A DNA stretch of 41,742 nt from Enterovibrio nigricans DSM 22720 (GCF_900167155.1 NZ_FUXU01000038.1:1-41742), one strand, 5' to 3'. Positions 1 to 8,620 are shown, counted from the first letter of the stretch. Notes: generated by a model not told the origin, from the letters alone. Numbers and translations: made by a program.

Positions 1-2
1 TC

Positions 3-281
3 CCACCACGAGAAGGGGCTGCATTCTGGGAACAAGGACACCCTCGCAATTTAGCAGTAGGTTGTCAAAAGCTCTACGGCTCCAACAAGAAGTGGAAAAA
101 GCGGTATGGCTATCACAAGCGCTCACTATCAGAGACAGCAATGTACCGAGTAAAACAGCTGCTAGGTGGGAAATTAAGCCTAAGAAATTACAATGCTCAG
201 GTTGGCGAGACTTACGCTATGATCAAAGCGCTGAACAAGCTTACAGGACTGGGTATGCCTGAAACTCAGTATATTGCTTAA
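3..281 (+). CDS. IS5-family transposase, C-terminal part (partial at window start)
   Basis: The frame is open from base 3 to the stop at 279-281 and encodes the last 92 residues of a DDE transposase. Recognisable pieces are PPREGAAFWEQGHPRNLAVG, the YHKRSLSETAMYRVKQ segment carrying the final catalytic Glu of the DDE triad, and the C-terminus LNKLTGLGMPETQYIA. These are typical of IS5-family transposases common in Vibrionaceae. The N-terminal part with both catalytic Asp residues is outside the window. A matching N-terminal part lies inverted at the other end of the window. A 66-residue ATG reading frame at 62-262 is in another frame and is not the gene. Confidence 0.9.
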   Translation, partial: PPREGAAFWEQGHPRNLAVGCQKLYGSNKKWKKRYGYHKRSLSETAMYRVKQLLGGKLSLRNYNAQVGETYAMIKALNKLTGLGMPETQYIA

Positions 282-318
282 GAACCGAACAACTTTAGGC
301 TGCCATGTCTTCCAACCG

Positions 319-335
319 AATTAAGCAACAAAGCC
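319..335. repeat. Terminal inverted repeat (right end) of the IS5-family element
   Basis: The sequence aattaagcaacaaagcc reads, from the outside in, as ggctttgttgcttaatt. It begins with GGCTTTGTTG like IS903-type ends and marks the boundary between transposon and the interrupted acetyltransferase gene. Confidence 0.7.
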
Positions 336-687
336 GGTCGATGGCCTCGACGAAAACGCTTTTCATGTGCTTGTTACAAAACAGGGCGAACCCGTGGCGA
401 CGGCCCGCTTAACGGTCAACGAGGATGGAACGTCAATTATCGCGAGGGTTGCCGTCACTAAGGCCTATCGAGGTTTGGGTGTGGCATCCAAAGTCGTGCA
501 AGCATTAATGGATCACGCCAAGCGTATCGGAGTGGATTCGATTGAAATTCATGCTCATAGTTATCTAAGAAACTATTACGAACGGTTTGGTTTCACGTTT
601 ATTCAAGATGTTGAAGTTGTTGGCGGGCATCAACTTATTGAAATGCGACACCAAATAGCTCTCACTGAAGATATAGCAATGGCGTAA
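336..687 (+). pseudogene. GNAT-family N-acetyltransferase, 5' end removed by the IS insertion
   Basis: The frame is open from the IS boundary and reads VDGLDENAFHVLV, then a GNAT core: a beta hairpin (GEPVATARLTVNEDG), the acetyl-CoA pyrophosphate-binding motif VTKAYRGLGVASKVVQALM (R/Q-x-x-G-x-G/A type), and the closing YLRNYYERFGFTFI segment. It resembles small ElaA/YitI-type GNAT proteins of about 140-150 residues, so roughly the first 30 residues (first strand and helix) are missing. A GTG at 367 could start a 106-residue product, but it would lack part of the fold. The gene is followed by a strong terminator at 741. The substrate cannot be predicted. Confidence 0.8.
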
Positions 688-740
688 ATACGCATCCAAC
701 GACAGTTTTCTGCTGTCGCCTTCCTGCCAAGCAATCAGAA

Positions 741-765
741 AAAACGGCTCATGATGAGCCGTTTT
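741..765. terminator. Bidirectional Rho-independent terminator between the GNAT remnant and the RTX gene
   Basis: A near-perfect palindrome (aaaacggctc, loop atgat, gagccgtttt) with A tract on one side and T tract on the other. It serves the rightward GNAT remnant and the leftward RTX gene that ends at 798. Confidence 0.85.
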
Positions 766-797
766 GTTTCTACTTGTTCACTGTGATTGAGCGAGGT

Positions 798-3700
798 TTA
801 GACAAAATCGAACATGTCAGTGGTTACACGGTCAACATCGAAGTTTTCCAGCGTAATGGTCGCGGCACCATCATTGACAGAAACGACTGTATTCGCACCG
901 CTTTGCCAGTAGGTTAGTGCATCGGCACTGTTGGCCAGTGAGCTGTCAATTTGGATGCTGTCTTCACGCAGGTTGAAATCCGTAATGGTGTCAGAGCCGG
1001 ATTCGCTGTCGAAAAAGAACACGTCCGCATGCTTGCCGCCAGTGAGCGTATCGAAACCCGATCCGCCCGTCAGGAAGTCAGCACCGTCATTACCCTGCAA
1101 GATGTCATTGCCTTCACCACCATCCAGCTTGTCGTTACCGTGGTTACCTTCCAATTGATCGTTACCCGCACCGCCATAGAGTTCGTCGTCATTGGTATAG
1201 CCTTCGATCGACATTGTGTCGTAACCAAAGCCCAATTCAACGGATGCCGCGTTGCCATCAGCATCCACAAGGAAGTAACTGCCGTCTTTTGTCTGCACGA
1301 TAACAGGTGGCGTTTTATCATTTTCGATACCTGTAACATGGAGTTGATGCTCGAACTTTCCGTCATTGTCGATGGTATAGAGATCGACACCTTCGGTGGC
1401 ATTTGGCATCACGAACACAGGCTCTCCGTCAACATAACCTGCCGAAGACATGTAAGCACCGCCACCTGAAATGGTGTCTGTGAGCGTGAGTGTGCCATTT
1501 TCGCCTACCTTAAAAATGGAGGCATAGTCCGCGCCGTTACCAGAGGTGATGGCGTACGCCGCGCCATCAGCAGTTTGGTAGAAGTTTACCGAGTTCCCTC
1601 CGCCAGCGGTGACCGTTTGCGTGTCGACCAGCGTTAGGTCGCCAGTCACACGACTGACGGCATACAGGTTCAGGCTGCCATTGGCACTTGATGCGAGGAA
1701 GGTCTGCGCACCCATCGAGATAATATCAAGGCCAGAGACAAGGTCACCTGCGGCAACAGTTTTGCCCGTTTCAGTGATTTTTCCGGTGTCGGAATCGTAT
1801 GTCAGGATGTCGATGCGGTCGTTTTGAGAGCGTGTGACATAGAGGTACTCGGTGCCGTCATTGGCTTCAAAGACCTCGTTTTCGCGTACGATCCCGCCGC
1901 GAAGCCAAGTTTGAGAGCCTCCAAAGTAGGACAGCCCACCGTCTAACGACAGCTTGCCATCGTCCGAAATGTGCCAGGTCGTGATAGAGCCACTGTTTTG
2001 GGAGGTGAGAAAAAGCGTTGCCTGACCGTCGACGTACGCCATGTTGGATTGCGTTAGGCCGTTGCCCATTGCTCCCACAGAAAGACCGGCATCTTGCACT
2101 TGTGCTGTAATGTCACCGCTCGACGTGGTCGTCACTGTCTGAGTGCTGTTGTTGAACGTCATGCGGTCTGTTTCCGTCAGCGAGCCGTCGTTTTCGACAC
2201 GAGAAAGAATTGCCGAACCACTATAGCCAAAGGATGTCGTGAGGACATAAGGCACACCGTCAATCTCTATGGCGGTAGTCGTCCAACCATAATTGGTGCC
2301 ATTGTCGACGGCACCGCCGACTTGAAATAGACCCATTTCAGAGCCCACACCATCATCACCTTTGAGGACGTCGTTACCGTCTCCGCCGTACAGTTTGTCG
2401 TTGTCCGCATTGCCGAACAGCAGGTCATCGCCAGCACCGCCTTCGAGTAGATCATCCCCGTTGCCACCCACAAGCAAGTCATTCACCGCAGTACTGAGGA
2501 AGTCATCCACCGCCAGCTTCACAGAGGCTGATTGCCCATCGGCATCCACGAGAAAGTAGCTGCCATCAGTGGTCTGAACAATCACAGGGGGCGTGTAGTC
2601 ATTTTGCAGGTCGGTAATGGTGGTACGAAGCACAAGTTGGCCGTTTTCATCGATGGTGTACAGGTCAACCCCTTCAGTTGCATTTGGCATCACAAACACG
2701 GGTTGACCTTCGACATAGCCCGCTGTCGACATGTACGCGCCACCACCGTCAACCGTATCGGTACGGGTCAGCGAACCATCGGCATTCAACTCGAAAACAG
2801 ACGCATAATCTCCACCGCTGCTTGAGGTAATGGCATAGGTTGTTCCATCCGCTGTTTGGTAAAAATTAACGGAATTTCCCGAGCCGTTGGTGACAGCTTC
2901 GGTATCAATGGCAGTAAGATCGCCCGTCGCCTCATTGACCGAATAAAGGTGTACGCTGGCATTGCCGCTCGCCACGGCGAAGGTTTGACCGTGAGCCTCG
3001 ATAATGTCGATGCTGGACGCAATATCGCCTGCTGTGACGGATTTCCCTGTTTCTGCCATTGCGCCAGTTGTGGGGTCGTAGGTCAGAATGTCCACGCGGT
3101 CATGGAAAGGACGAGTCACATACACGTATTCGCTGCCATCGTTGGCTTCAAACACCACGTTTTCTCGGATGATGCCATCACGTAGCCACGTCTGTGATCC
3201 GCCGAAGTAAGATAAACCGCCCTCTAATGACAGCGTGCCTTCAGGCGATATGTTCAGGGTTGTAATTGAACCGCTGTTCTGAGAAGTGAGGAACAGGGTG
3301 GGTGTGCCATCTACAACGGATATGTTCGAGTGGTGTAAACCGTTACCAAAGGCGCCGACCGAGAGGCCAGCATCTTGAATTTGACTGGTGATGTCGCCAG
3401 CCGACGCTGAAACAACCGTCTGTGTGCTGTTGTTGTAGGTTAGACGATCTGTTTCGGTCAAGGTGCCGTCGGTTTCCACGCGCGAAATGATCGTTGTGCC
3501 GCTGTAGCCAAATTGTGTGGTGACGACAAAAGGAACGCCGTCAATGGTCACAGTGGTGGTCGTCCAGCCTGAATTTGTTGCACTATGAACGGCAGGGCCG
3601 TCGGCTTCCAGCCTCACACCGCCGTCGCTGCTTGAACCTGAGCCTGCGTTTGGGTCGGTGCCGTCATCGCCGATCAGATGGTCATTGCCATCACCCCCGA

Positions 3701-4337
3701 AAAGACGGTCATTGTCATAGCCTCCGTCGAGGTAATCGTTGCCAGCCCCACCGTGTAAGGCATCCTCGCCATTGTCTCCGTAAAGGAAATCGGCCCCGTC
3801 TTCGCCCCAAAGGGAGTCGTTATCTTCGCCGCCGCGAAGGGTATCCGAACCCTGACCGCCCCAAAGAATGTCGTTACCCGCGTCGCCGTTAACAATGTCG
3901 TCGCCATCATTGCCAAATAAGATGTCGTTACCATCACCACCGTGCACGGTGTCATTGCCATCGCCGCCGCGTGCTTTATCGTCACCGGCTCCACCGTAAA
4001 TGGTGTCTACACCGTCGTCGCCAAACAGTAAATCGTTACCAGCGCCACCTTCGAGATAATCGTTGCCTCGTCCGCCTTCTACGCGATCATCTCCGTCACC
4101 GCCGTAGAGCATATCGTCACCAAAACCACCGCGAACCCAGTCATTACCAGCATCCCCATGTACGATGTCTTCGTCATCGCCCCCGATAACAGTATCGTCA
4201 CCGTCGCCGCCGTACACGGTATCCGTATCTCCGTCCGCCTGAATGTAATCATTGCCGCCATGTCCGTATATAACATCCACGCCTACCGTGCCGCGCAGGA
4301 TATCGTCTTCCTCTGTCCCGTTGATAATGTTGGTCAC
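798..4337 (-). CDS. Large secreted RTX (haemolysin-type calcium-binding) protein with two duplicated non-RTX modules
   Basis: 1179 residues from a GTG start with GAGGG just upstream. Residues about 5-230 are continuous RTX nonapeptides (GGxGNDxLx type). Residues about 240-612 form a module of short strands ending in NATEGVDLYTID and GSYFLVDADG repeats, resembling beta-propeller repeats. A short RTX stretch (about 615-665) separates it from a second, clearly homologous module (about 667-1037). A last RTX block (about 1048-1110) precedes a C-terminus with SGSDTITDFNLREDSIQID, typical of type I secretion substrates. There is no N-terminal signal peptide, as expected for such substrates. Calcium binding and type I secretion are known for the family; the role of the duplicated module is unknown. 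No HlyB/HlyD/TolC genes lie in the window. Confidence 0.9.
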   Translation of the reverse strand: MTNIINGTEEDDILRGTVGVDVIYGHGGNDYIQADGDTDTVYGGDGDDTVIGGDDEDIVHGDAGNDWVRGGFGDDMLYGGDGDDRVEGGRGNDYLEGGAGNDLLFGDDGVDTIYGGAGDDKARGGDGNDTVHGGDGNDILFGNDGDDIVNGDAGNDILWGGQGSDTLRGGEDNDSLWGEDGADFLYGDNGEDALHGGAGNDYLDGGYDNDRLFGGDGNDHLIGDDGTDPNAGSGSSSDGGVRLEADGPAVHSATNSGWTTTTVTIDGVPFVVTTQFGYSGTTIISRVETDGTLTETDRLTYNNSTQTVVSASAGDITSQIQDAGLSVGAFGNGLHHSNISVVDGTPTLFLTSQNSGSITTLNISPEGTLSLEGGLSYFGGSQTWLRDGIIRENVVFEANDGSEYVYVTRPFHDRVDILTYDPTTGAMAETGKSVTAGDIASSIDIIEAHGQTFAVASGNASVHLYSVNEATGDLTAIDTEAVTNGSGNSVNFYQTADGTTYAITSSSGGDYASVFELNADGSLTRTDTVDGGGAYMSTAGYVEGQPVFVMPNATEGVDLYTIDENGQLVLRTTITDLQNDYTPPVIVQTTDGSYFLVDADGQSASVKLAVDDFLSTAVNDLLVGGNGDDLLEGGAGDDLLFGNADNDKLYGGDGNDVLKGDDGVGSEMGLFQVGGAVDNGTNYGWTTTAIEIDGVPYVLTTSFGYSGSAILSRVENDGSLTETDRMTFNNSTQTVTTTSSGDITAQVQDAGLSVGAMGNGLTQSNMAYVDGQATLFLTSQNSGSITTWHISDDGKLSLDGGLSYFGGSQTWLRGGIVRENEVFEANDGTEYLYVTRSQNDRIDILTYDSDTGKITETGKTVAAGDLVSGLDIISMGAQTFLASSANGSLNLYAVSRVTGDLTLVDTQTVTAGGGNSVNFYQTADGAAYAITSGNGADYASIFKVGENGTLTLTDTISGGGAYMSSAGYVDGEPVFVMPNATEGVDLYTIDNDGKFEHQLHVTGIENDKTPPVIVQTKDGSYFLVDADGNAASVELGFGYDTMSIEGYTNDDELYGGAGNDQLEGNHGNDKLDGGEGNDILQGNDGADFLTGGSGFDTLTGGKHADVFFFDSESGSDTITDFNLREDSIQIDSSLANSADALTYWQSGANTVVSVNDGAATITLENFDVDRVTTDMFDFV

Positions 4338-5152
4338 ACTATTTCCCTCTTGTTGAGCGAGTTTTGTTGATTGTTTTTGTTGGCTGTTTTTGTTTTTCTC
4401 AATGAAATATAAAAGGAGATACCCATGCGGGAAATAGGGGCTTGTGTTGCTAGTGAGACAAATGTAAATGTTGCATATCTGTTTTCCTAAATAAGTATTA
4501 ACGCATATATATGATGGGGATGACGGCGGGTGTTTATGATGTGTTTAATTACATGAATTGTAAGGATATAAATTTGTTTTCAAATATCCTTTTCTCCCTG
4601 AATCATCGAGGTATGAAAAAAGAATGAATTGATGCTTTAAGCGCGTATTGTTTTGCGTTTAACAAAGCGTTAAGAAGCATTAATTAAGACTATTGCCATG
4701 AGAAAGTAGTGTTAATGGTGGGGGGGTTCTTGATAAGAATAAAACCATTAAATGGTGCTTTGTTTGTTAGGTACATCTTGAAGGTTATTTGTGGGGGAAT
4801 ATTAAGGCTAAGCGAGCTCGCTGGTGGGGGCTGAAACCTGTTTTTATTCTGCGCTTTTAGTGCTCGCTCAATCCTTGAATTTCGCAATGTCATTTTTTTG
4901 AACTTGCTCAACAATATCGGCTCAATACCGCTTAGTACATTGATTTATCGAAGGTAATATGACGTCATACGATGTACGAGAGAGATGCGTTTCCTCAACG
5001 CACTGACTGTCCTCGGCATCACTTACCAACATGCTTAACATCTACAGCCGTTCTTTTGACGTGCACCTCACGGTGCAGCATTTTCTCCAATGATTTTTAT
5101 CATTGGCGTCGGCGTGTGTCTGTGTAGCAAAGACAAAGTGTCAGGAATCACA
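4338..5152. other. Long AT-rich intergenic region between divergent RTX and racemase genes
   Basis: About 815 bp without a convincing gene. It presumably holds promoters for both flanking genes, but I could not place them. A tiny + strand frame at 4425-4490 (21 codons) follows a good Shine-Dalgarno (aaaaggaga), which may be chance. A minus-strand frame at 4690-4914 has no domain or clear ribosome site. Two perfect hairpins lie near the racemase start (listed separately). The AT richness would suit a silenced or horizontally acquired region. Confidence 0.6.
5062..5106 (+). promoter_or_regulatory. Two adjacent perfect hairpins in the leader of the racemase gene
   Basis: The first hairpin is tgcacc-tcac-ggtgca at 5062-5077; the second is ccaatgat-tttt-atcattgg at 5087-5106, about 45 bases before the chosen start. 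Neither is followed by a long T run, so they may be operator palindromes or leader RNA structure. The function is not known. Confidence 0.4.
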
Positions 5153-6208
5153 ATGAAACAAAGAATAGGGATTATTGGCGGCATGGGTAATGAAGCCATG
5201 GTCGACCTCGTGAACAAAATCGCCACCTTCCCACAACACGAAAACCATGAGTATGTGGTTTTTGGTAATTCACGCCTTGCTTACAAACCCGAAGAAGTCG
5301 CACAAAATTGGCTACCGACGGATCCGCCGGAACTACGTAAATATGATACGGCGCTGTACACCTTGCGTTTTATGCAACATCTCGGGGCCACCTCAATGGG
5401 ACTGGCATGCAACAGTGCCCATGAGCTTTTCCGCAAAATTGTTGTTGATGTCCCCGTTCCGTTTATCGACATGCTGAAAGAAACGGCAGCAACCGAAGAA
5501 GGTCAGAAGGAAGACATTCTGGTGATGGGCGTGACCAGTTTGATGGCGTCGGGTCTGTACCAGCAGGCGTTGGCAGACTTTGGTGTTTCATCTTTCTCAC
5601 CAAGTGCGGACAATCAGCCGAAAGTGATGGATGCTATCTACAACTCTGAGTATGGCGTGAAAACGGCGCAAATTACGCCACAGTCAGAGCAGCTTTTGTG
5701 TGACGTGATCACCGATGAAGCATCGCGTTCGTCGTTCAAGAAAGTGGTGCTCGGCTGTACAGAGTTACCATTGGTGCTAACACCGGAAAACGTGGTGCGC
5801 TTTAAAGCGAACGGCATGATCCCTAAGTATATTGAAGTGATTGACGCATCCATGGTGTTGGCTTCGAAGTTAGCACAAGCAACCGGTCAGGCCGTGCAAT
5901 TGCCAGCACCACTAGCGTCTTATCGTGGAGAGCACTGTGACTGGTTTTTGCCATTTGCGGTGGAAGTGAGTTCATTAACTTCGATTTCTGACGTTCAAAA
6001 CCGCATCTTCGATTTAACTGCGCAATTTGCAAAATCTCAAAACAAAGCCATTACGGGCAGCTATGCGCATTTACCGACACTATTCTATTCAAAAGAAGCG
6101 GTAGACGTAAAAGAGACGCTGACCCAGTTGGACATTGAACCTATTGCAGAAGACCAGTTGACCGATCAGCGTGTGTTAGATGCACTGGCACAGCATTTTT
6201 CGGAATAA
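5153..6208 (+). CDS. Aspartate/glutamate racemase family protein with an extra C-terminal domain
   Basis: I chose the ATG at 5153 (351 residues) because it follows a caggaa ribosome site and immediately gives the family start MKQRIGIIGGMGNEA; an upstream in-frame ATG at 5090 lies inside a hairpin. Both catalytic cysteines of PLP-independent racemases are present: Cys86 in LACNSAHE and Cys202 in VVLGCTELPLVL. The family interconverts L- and D-aspartate or glutamate, or acts on related amino acids, in the cytoplasm. Normal members are about 230-240 residues; this one carries about 110 further residues (SYRGEHCDWFLPF onward) with no domain I recognise. Substrate is unknown. Confidence 0.8.
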   Translation: MKQRIGIIGGMGNEAMVDLVNKIATFPQHENHEYVVFGNSRLAYKPEEVAQNWLPTDPPELRKYDTALYTLRFMQHLGATSMGLACNSAHELFRKIVVDVPVPFIDMLKETAATEEGQKEDILVMGVTSLMASGLYQQALADFGVSSFSPSADNQPKVMDAIYNSEYGVKTAQITPQSEQLLCDVITDEASRSSFKKVVLGCTELPLVLTPENVVRFKANGMIPKYIEVIDASMVLASKLAQATGQAVQLPAPLASYRGEHCDWFLPFAVEVSSLTSISDVQNRIFDLTAQFAKSQNKAITGSYAHLPTLFYSKEAVDVKETLTQLDIEPIAEDQLTDQRVLDALAQHFSE

Positions 6209-6493
6209 GGGGATTTTTGGCTATGGCGACACTTACACACCAACAAAGAGCATGGTTTAACAGCATCAAAAATTACTCAGCGAATGCCCTTTTGATACCA
6301 GTGATTTTGATAGTTTCACGATAGGCGATGGCGACATTACTGTTTTCAAAAACTCAAGTGAGGTAAACGAGCATCACACGAAAAAAGAAACGGGTTTGGG
6401 TTGATCATTGTCCAAACTGGACGCAGAAGTGTTTGTTCTCAAATTTCCATTTGTCGTTGCTTCGGCTGCTGGTTAGGAAGTAAGGGAATTCAA
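6209..6493 (+). other. Intergenic stretch with a possible frameshifted gene remnant
   Basis: A ribosome site (aagggg) precedes an ATG at 6223 that opens MATLTHQQRAWFNSIKN and stops after 33 codons. In another frame, roughly 6246-6405, a coding-like stretch (LLSECPFDTSDFDSFTIGDG and onward to GLG-stop) has no start codon. The two could be halves of a small gene broken by a frameshift, or chance frames. I recognise no family. Confidence 0.25.
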
Positions 6494-6826
6494 ATGCAGG
6501 GTAAAGATTATCAAGAAGCAAAAGAATTTGTTTGGCAGCAGTTTAAGTCTGATTTGTATGATTTTACTTTCAAGTTGGCTATTTTGGTTCTGGTGAGTGT
6601 GATCACTGTATATGCAACTTCACTTATTCCTTTTGATGTATCTGAAACTTTAAAGCCAGCAGTTACATCTATTTGTATCTTGATTACCTTTTTTAGTTCG
6701 TTTCCATTGCTTTTTAACTTACCAACTCGCAATCGTATACGTCAGGTCGTTAGAGAGTGGTGCAGCCCGCATTACTCGAGTGGAAGCACTAAAACTGGCG
6801 TTGAACTTGTTCAGTCGCGCGAATAA
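6494..6826 (+). CDS. Small membrane protein of unknown function
   Basis: 110 residues from the ATG at 6494, preceded by taaggga. An upstream in-frame ATG would extend the protein to 141 residues but has no better ribosome site. The protein has a charged amphipathic start (QEAKEFVWQQFKSD), two hydrophobic segments (about residues 25-45, LAILVLVSVITVYA, and 55-77, AVTSICILITFFSSFPLL), and a basic tail. This suggests two transmembrane helices. I recognise no family, and the neighbours give no clue. Confidence 0.5.
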   Translation: MQGKDYQEAKEFVWQQFKSDLYDFTFKLAILVLVSVITVYATSLIPFDVSETLKPAVTSICILITFFSSFPLLFNLPTRNRIRQVVREWCSPHYSSGSTKTGVELVQSRE

Positions 6827-7189
6827 TCACATTATTTTGATGAGCGGAAAAATAGCAGTTTACTACTTATCGAGTGCTATGAAGGAAAACTTTGCGACTG
6901 AACCATAATTCACCGTTTTGAATTGCGTAAGAAACATCGTACAAAAAAATCTGCTGTTTTTATGCGAACATAGTTAGGTCCTAGGTAGAGGCGACATTAC
7001 GGGTGTGAACTTTTAGAATATTTACGGAGAGGTCAGTTAGTGTTGGTAGACGCTAACAAGTGGATTCACTGTAAACGGTTTATGTGTTAGCAGGTTAATA
7101 GTTTTTGTTAAACAAACTGCATAATGTTCTTTAAAATTTTGCGACAGAACCCGATTTGTATAACGAAACGATATAAGGAAGAAAATTCC
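6827..7189. other. Intergenic region with no recognised feature
   Basis: About 360 AT-rich bases. The only structure seen is a weak inverted repeat at about 7037-7058 (gttagtgt...acgctaac). It probably holds the promoter of the downstream repeat protein. Confidence 0.4.
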
Positions 7190-8620
7190 ATGAAAAAGCT
7201 TATATTACCTATTTTAATAATGACAAGTTTCTCTGCAGGAGCCTTTGTATATGATGACATAAGCATCGAAGGTGCGAGTTGTAGTCCTGAACGAATGTTG
7301 TTCCCTCTTGAAGATGTAGAGGACAATATGAACTTCTTTCGAAGATCTATGGGCAGATGGCAAATCACTAATATCTCCGACGATAATGTAATTATGGGGT
7401 CGGGATATCGATTTGCAGTAAAACATGGCAAGGCAGGATCTTCTTTTTGTGTGCCAGAAACCTATGTCGTTGATGACCAAGTTACGCTTACCAAAATAGC
7501 TCAAGATGGAAGTTTTCTTGAAAGACTTTTGAGCAAGTTTAAAACCGTAAAACTGATTACTTCAGATGGCAACTGGATACCCGCTTTATCTCTACCTTCT
7601 AACGCATTTAAAAATCAGCGACTCATTGTGGAGAGAAAGGCCACTTGGGGTACAACGGTCAGCTACAAATATGGTTCGCTCACAGGGTACACTCCGATTA
7701 AGTTGCAAGACCAACTAGATTTCGTATATGACGGTGAAAAGTGGATCATTGAACCAAATTATATTATCAGCTCTCAACATGAGATAAGCGAAATTGCCGC
7801 AGATCCTTCTATACTAGCTGCATTGTTGGATAAGCACACATCCGTAAAAATCCTTCTTCAGGATGGACGCTGGGCGAGAAATTTAACGGTGAAAGAAAAG
7901 CCGTTTGGTTCAATGCTAACAGTGGAGCGCCAATCAACCTACGGTGTTAATGTGGAATATGGAACTGCACAAATCACTCCTCCACGTGGTTCAACAACAG
8001 TTTTCATCAACTCTGGCATTTGGTGGGTTTACAGCAGTAAAACCATTTCAGATAACAGAACGATTAGAGCACTGGGTAACAACCCAGCGAAACTGAAGCA
8101 AAATATTGATCTCTATGGCAACTTGATTGTTAGTGAATCAGATGGTAATTGGACACCCACGTTTACTTTACCTGCTGCGAATGATTTGGGCAAAAACAGA
8201 ACCTTCACTTTATACAGGAACTCAACATATCATAGCAATATTGTGTTTCCTAATGGTGTGACACTGGCGCCAAGAAAAAATACGAAAACAACATTTTTCT
8301 CTGGGTCTATTGATGGATGGTCACTTATCCCGCAATATTCAGTGTATAAACCAGAAGACATTTCCTCTGTGGATAGCCCAGAGAAAATTAAAGCACTGCT
8401 GGATCAATATGGAAATTTGGGTATCACGATTAGTGATAATGGTTACCTGGCGCAGGTGACACTGCCAGATGATGCGCAAAACGGTGAGTTTGTTGAATTC
8501 GGAAAAACAACTATCAAGCCAGTAACCATTCAGTTTTCTGGAAAAACATTAGCTCTAGGTTACGATAGCTTGACACTCTACTACTCTGGTGGTGAGTGGA
8601 GCAAAATTAGCTTAAAATAA
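7190..8620 (+). CDS. Secreted protein made of about 95-100-residue tandem repeats, unknown function
   Basis: 476 residues from the ATG at 7190, which follows ataaggaaga and gives a signal peptide (MKKLILPILIMTSFSAGAFV). An earlier in-frame start at 7124 would bury that signal. After an N-terminal region with two Cys, the body is four similar units starting near residues 121, 222, 314 and 413. Each begins with a phrase such as TSDGNWIPALSLP, LQDGRWARNLTV or SESDGNWTPTFTLP, continues with xLxVERxSTYGxxVxY, and ends in an aromatic strand (WWVYSS, GWSLIP). The units look like small beta domains. Similar repeats occur, as I recall, next to enterobacterial/vibrio M66 (StcE-like) secreted proteases, but no protease domain is present here. 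Function unknown. Confidence 0.65.
   Translation: MKKLILPILIMTSFSAGAFVYDDISIEGASCSPERMLFPLEDVEDNMNFFRRSMGRWQITNISDDNVIMGSGYRFAVKHGKAGSSFCVPETYVVDDQVTLTKIAQDGSFLERLLSKFKTVKLITSDGNWIPALSLPSNAFKNQRLIVERKATWGTTVSYKYGSLTGYTPIKLQDQLDFVYDGEKWIIEPNYIISSQHEISEIAADPSILAALLDKHTSVKILLQDGRWARNLTVKEKPFGSMLTVERQSTYGVNVEYGTAQITPPRGSTTVFINSGIWWVYSSKTISDNRTIRALGNNPAKLKQNIDLYGNLIVSESDGNWTPTFTLPAANDLGKNRTFTLYRNSTYHSNIVFPNGVTLAPRKNTKTTFFSGSIDGWSLIPQYSVYKPEDISSVDSPEKIKALLDQYGNLGITISDNGYLAQVTLPDDAQNGEFVEFGKTTIKPVTIQFSGKTLALGYDSLTLYYSGGEWSKISLK

Larger units (their letters stand above)
1..335 (+). mobile_element. Right part of an IS5-family (IS903-like group) insertion sequence, cut by the window edge
   Basis: This is the 3' part of an insertion sequence: the end of a transposase reading frame (to 281), about 40 bp of non-coding tail, and a terminal inverted repeat at about 319-335. 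The outer bases, read inwards, are ggctttgttgcttaatt, which resembles the IS903-type end. Host sequence (a GNAT gene) resumes at 336. IS903-type elements usually duplicate 9 bp of target, so 336-344 may be one copy of a target duplication; the other lies outside the window and cannot be checked. Confidence 0.85.

Noticed and set aside
62-262. 66-residue ATG frame at the window start
   Set aside because: The adjacent frame encodes the conserved IS5-family transposase C-terminus, so this is out of frame.
951-1469. 172-residue open frame opposite the RTX gene
   Set aside because: It is antisense to a clear gene with strong domain evidence and arises from its repetitive, stop-poor codons; no ribosome site or family.
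3575-3892. 105-residue Arg-rich open frame opposite the RTX repeats
   Set aside because: The composition (HRR, LRR runs) is the reverse complement of Asp/Gly-rich RTX codons, not a real basic protein.
798-4337. Regular short repeats in the DNA that look like a CRISPR or satellite array at both ends of the RTX gene
   Set aside because: The repeats are 27-base and code in frame for RTX nonapeptides (GGxGNDxLx); there are no identical repeats with unique spacers.
4690-4914. 74-residue minus-strand frame in the long intergenic region
   Set aside because: No ribosome site of note, no recognisable motif, and it lies in AT-rich DNA where short frames occur by chance.
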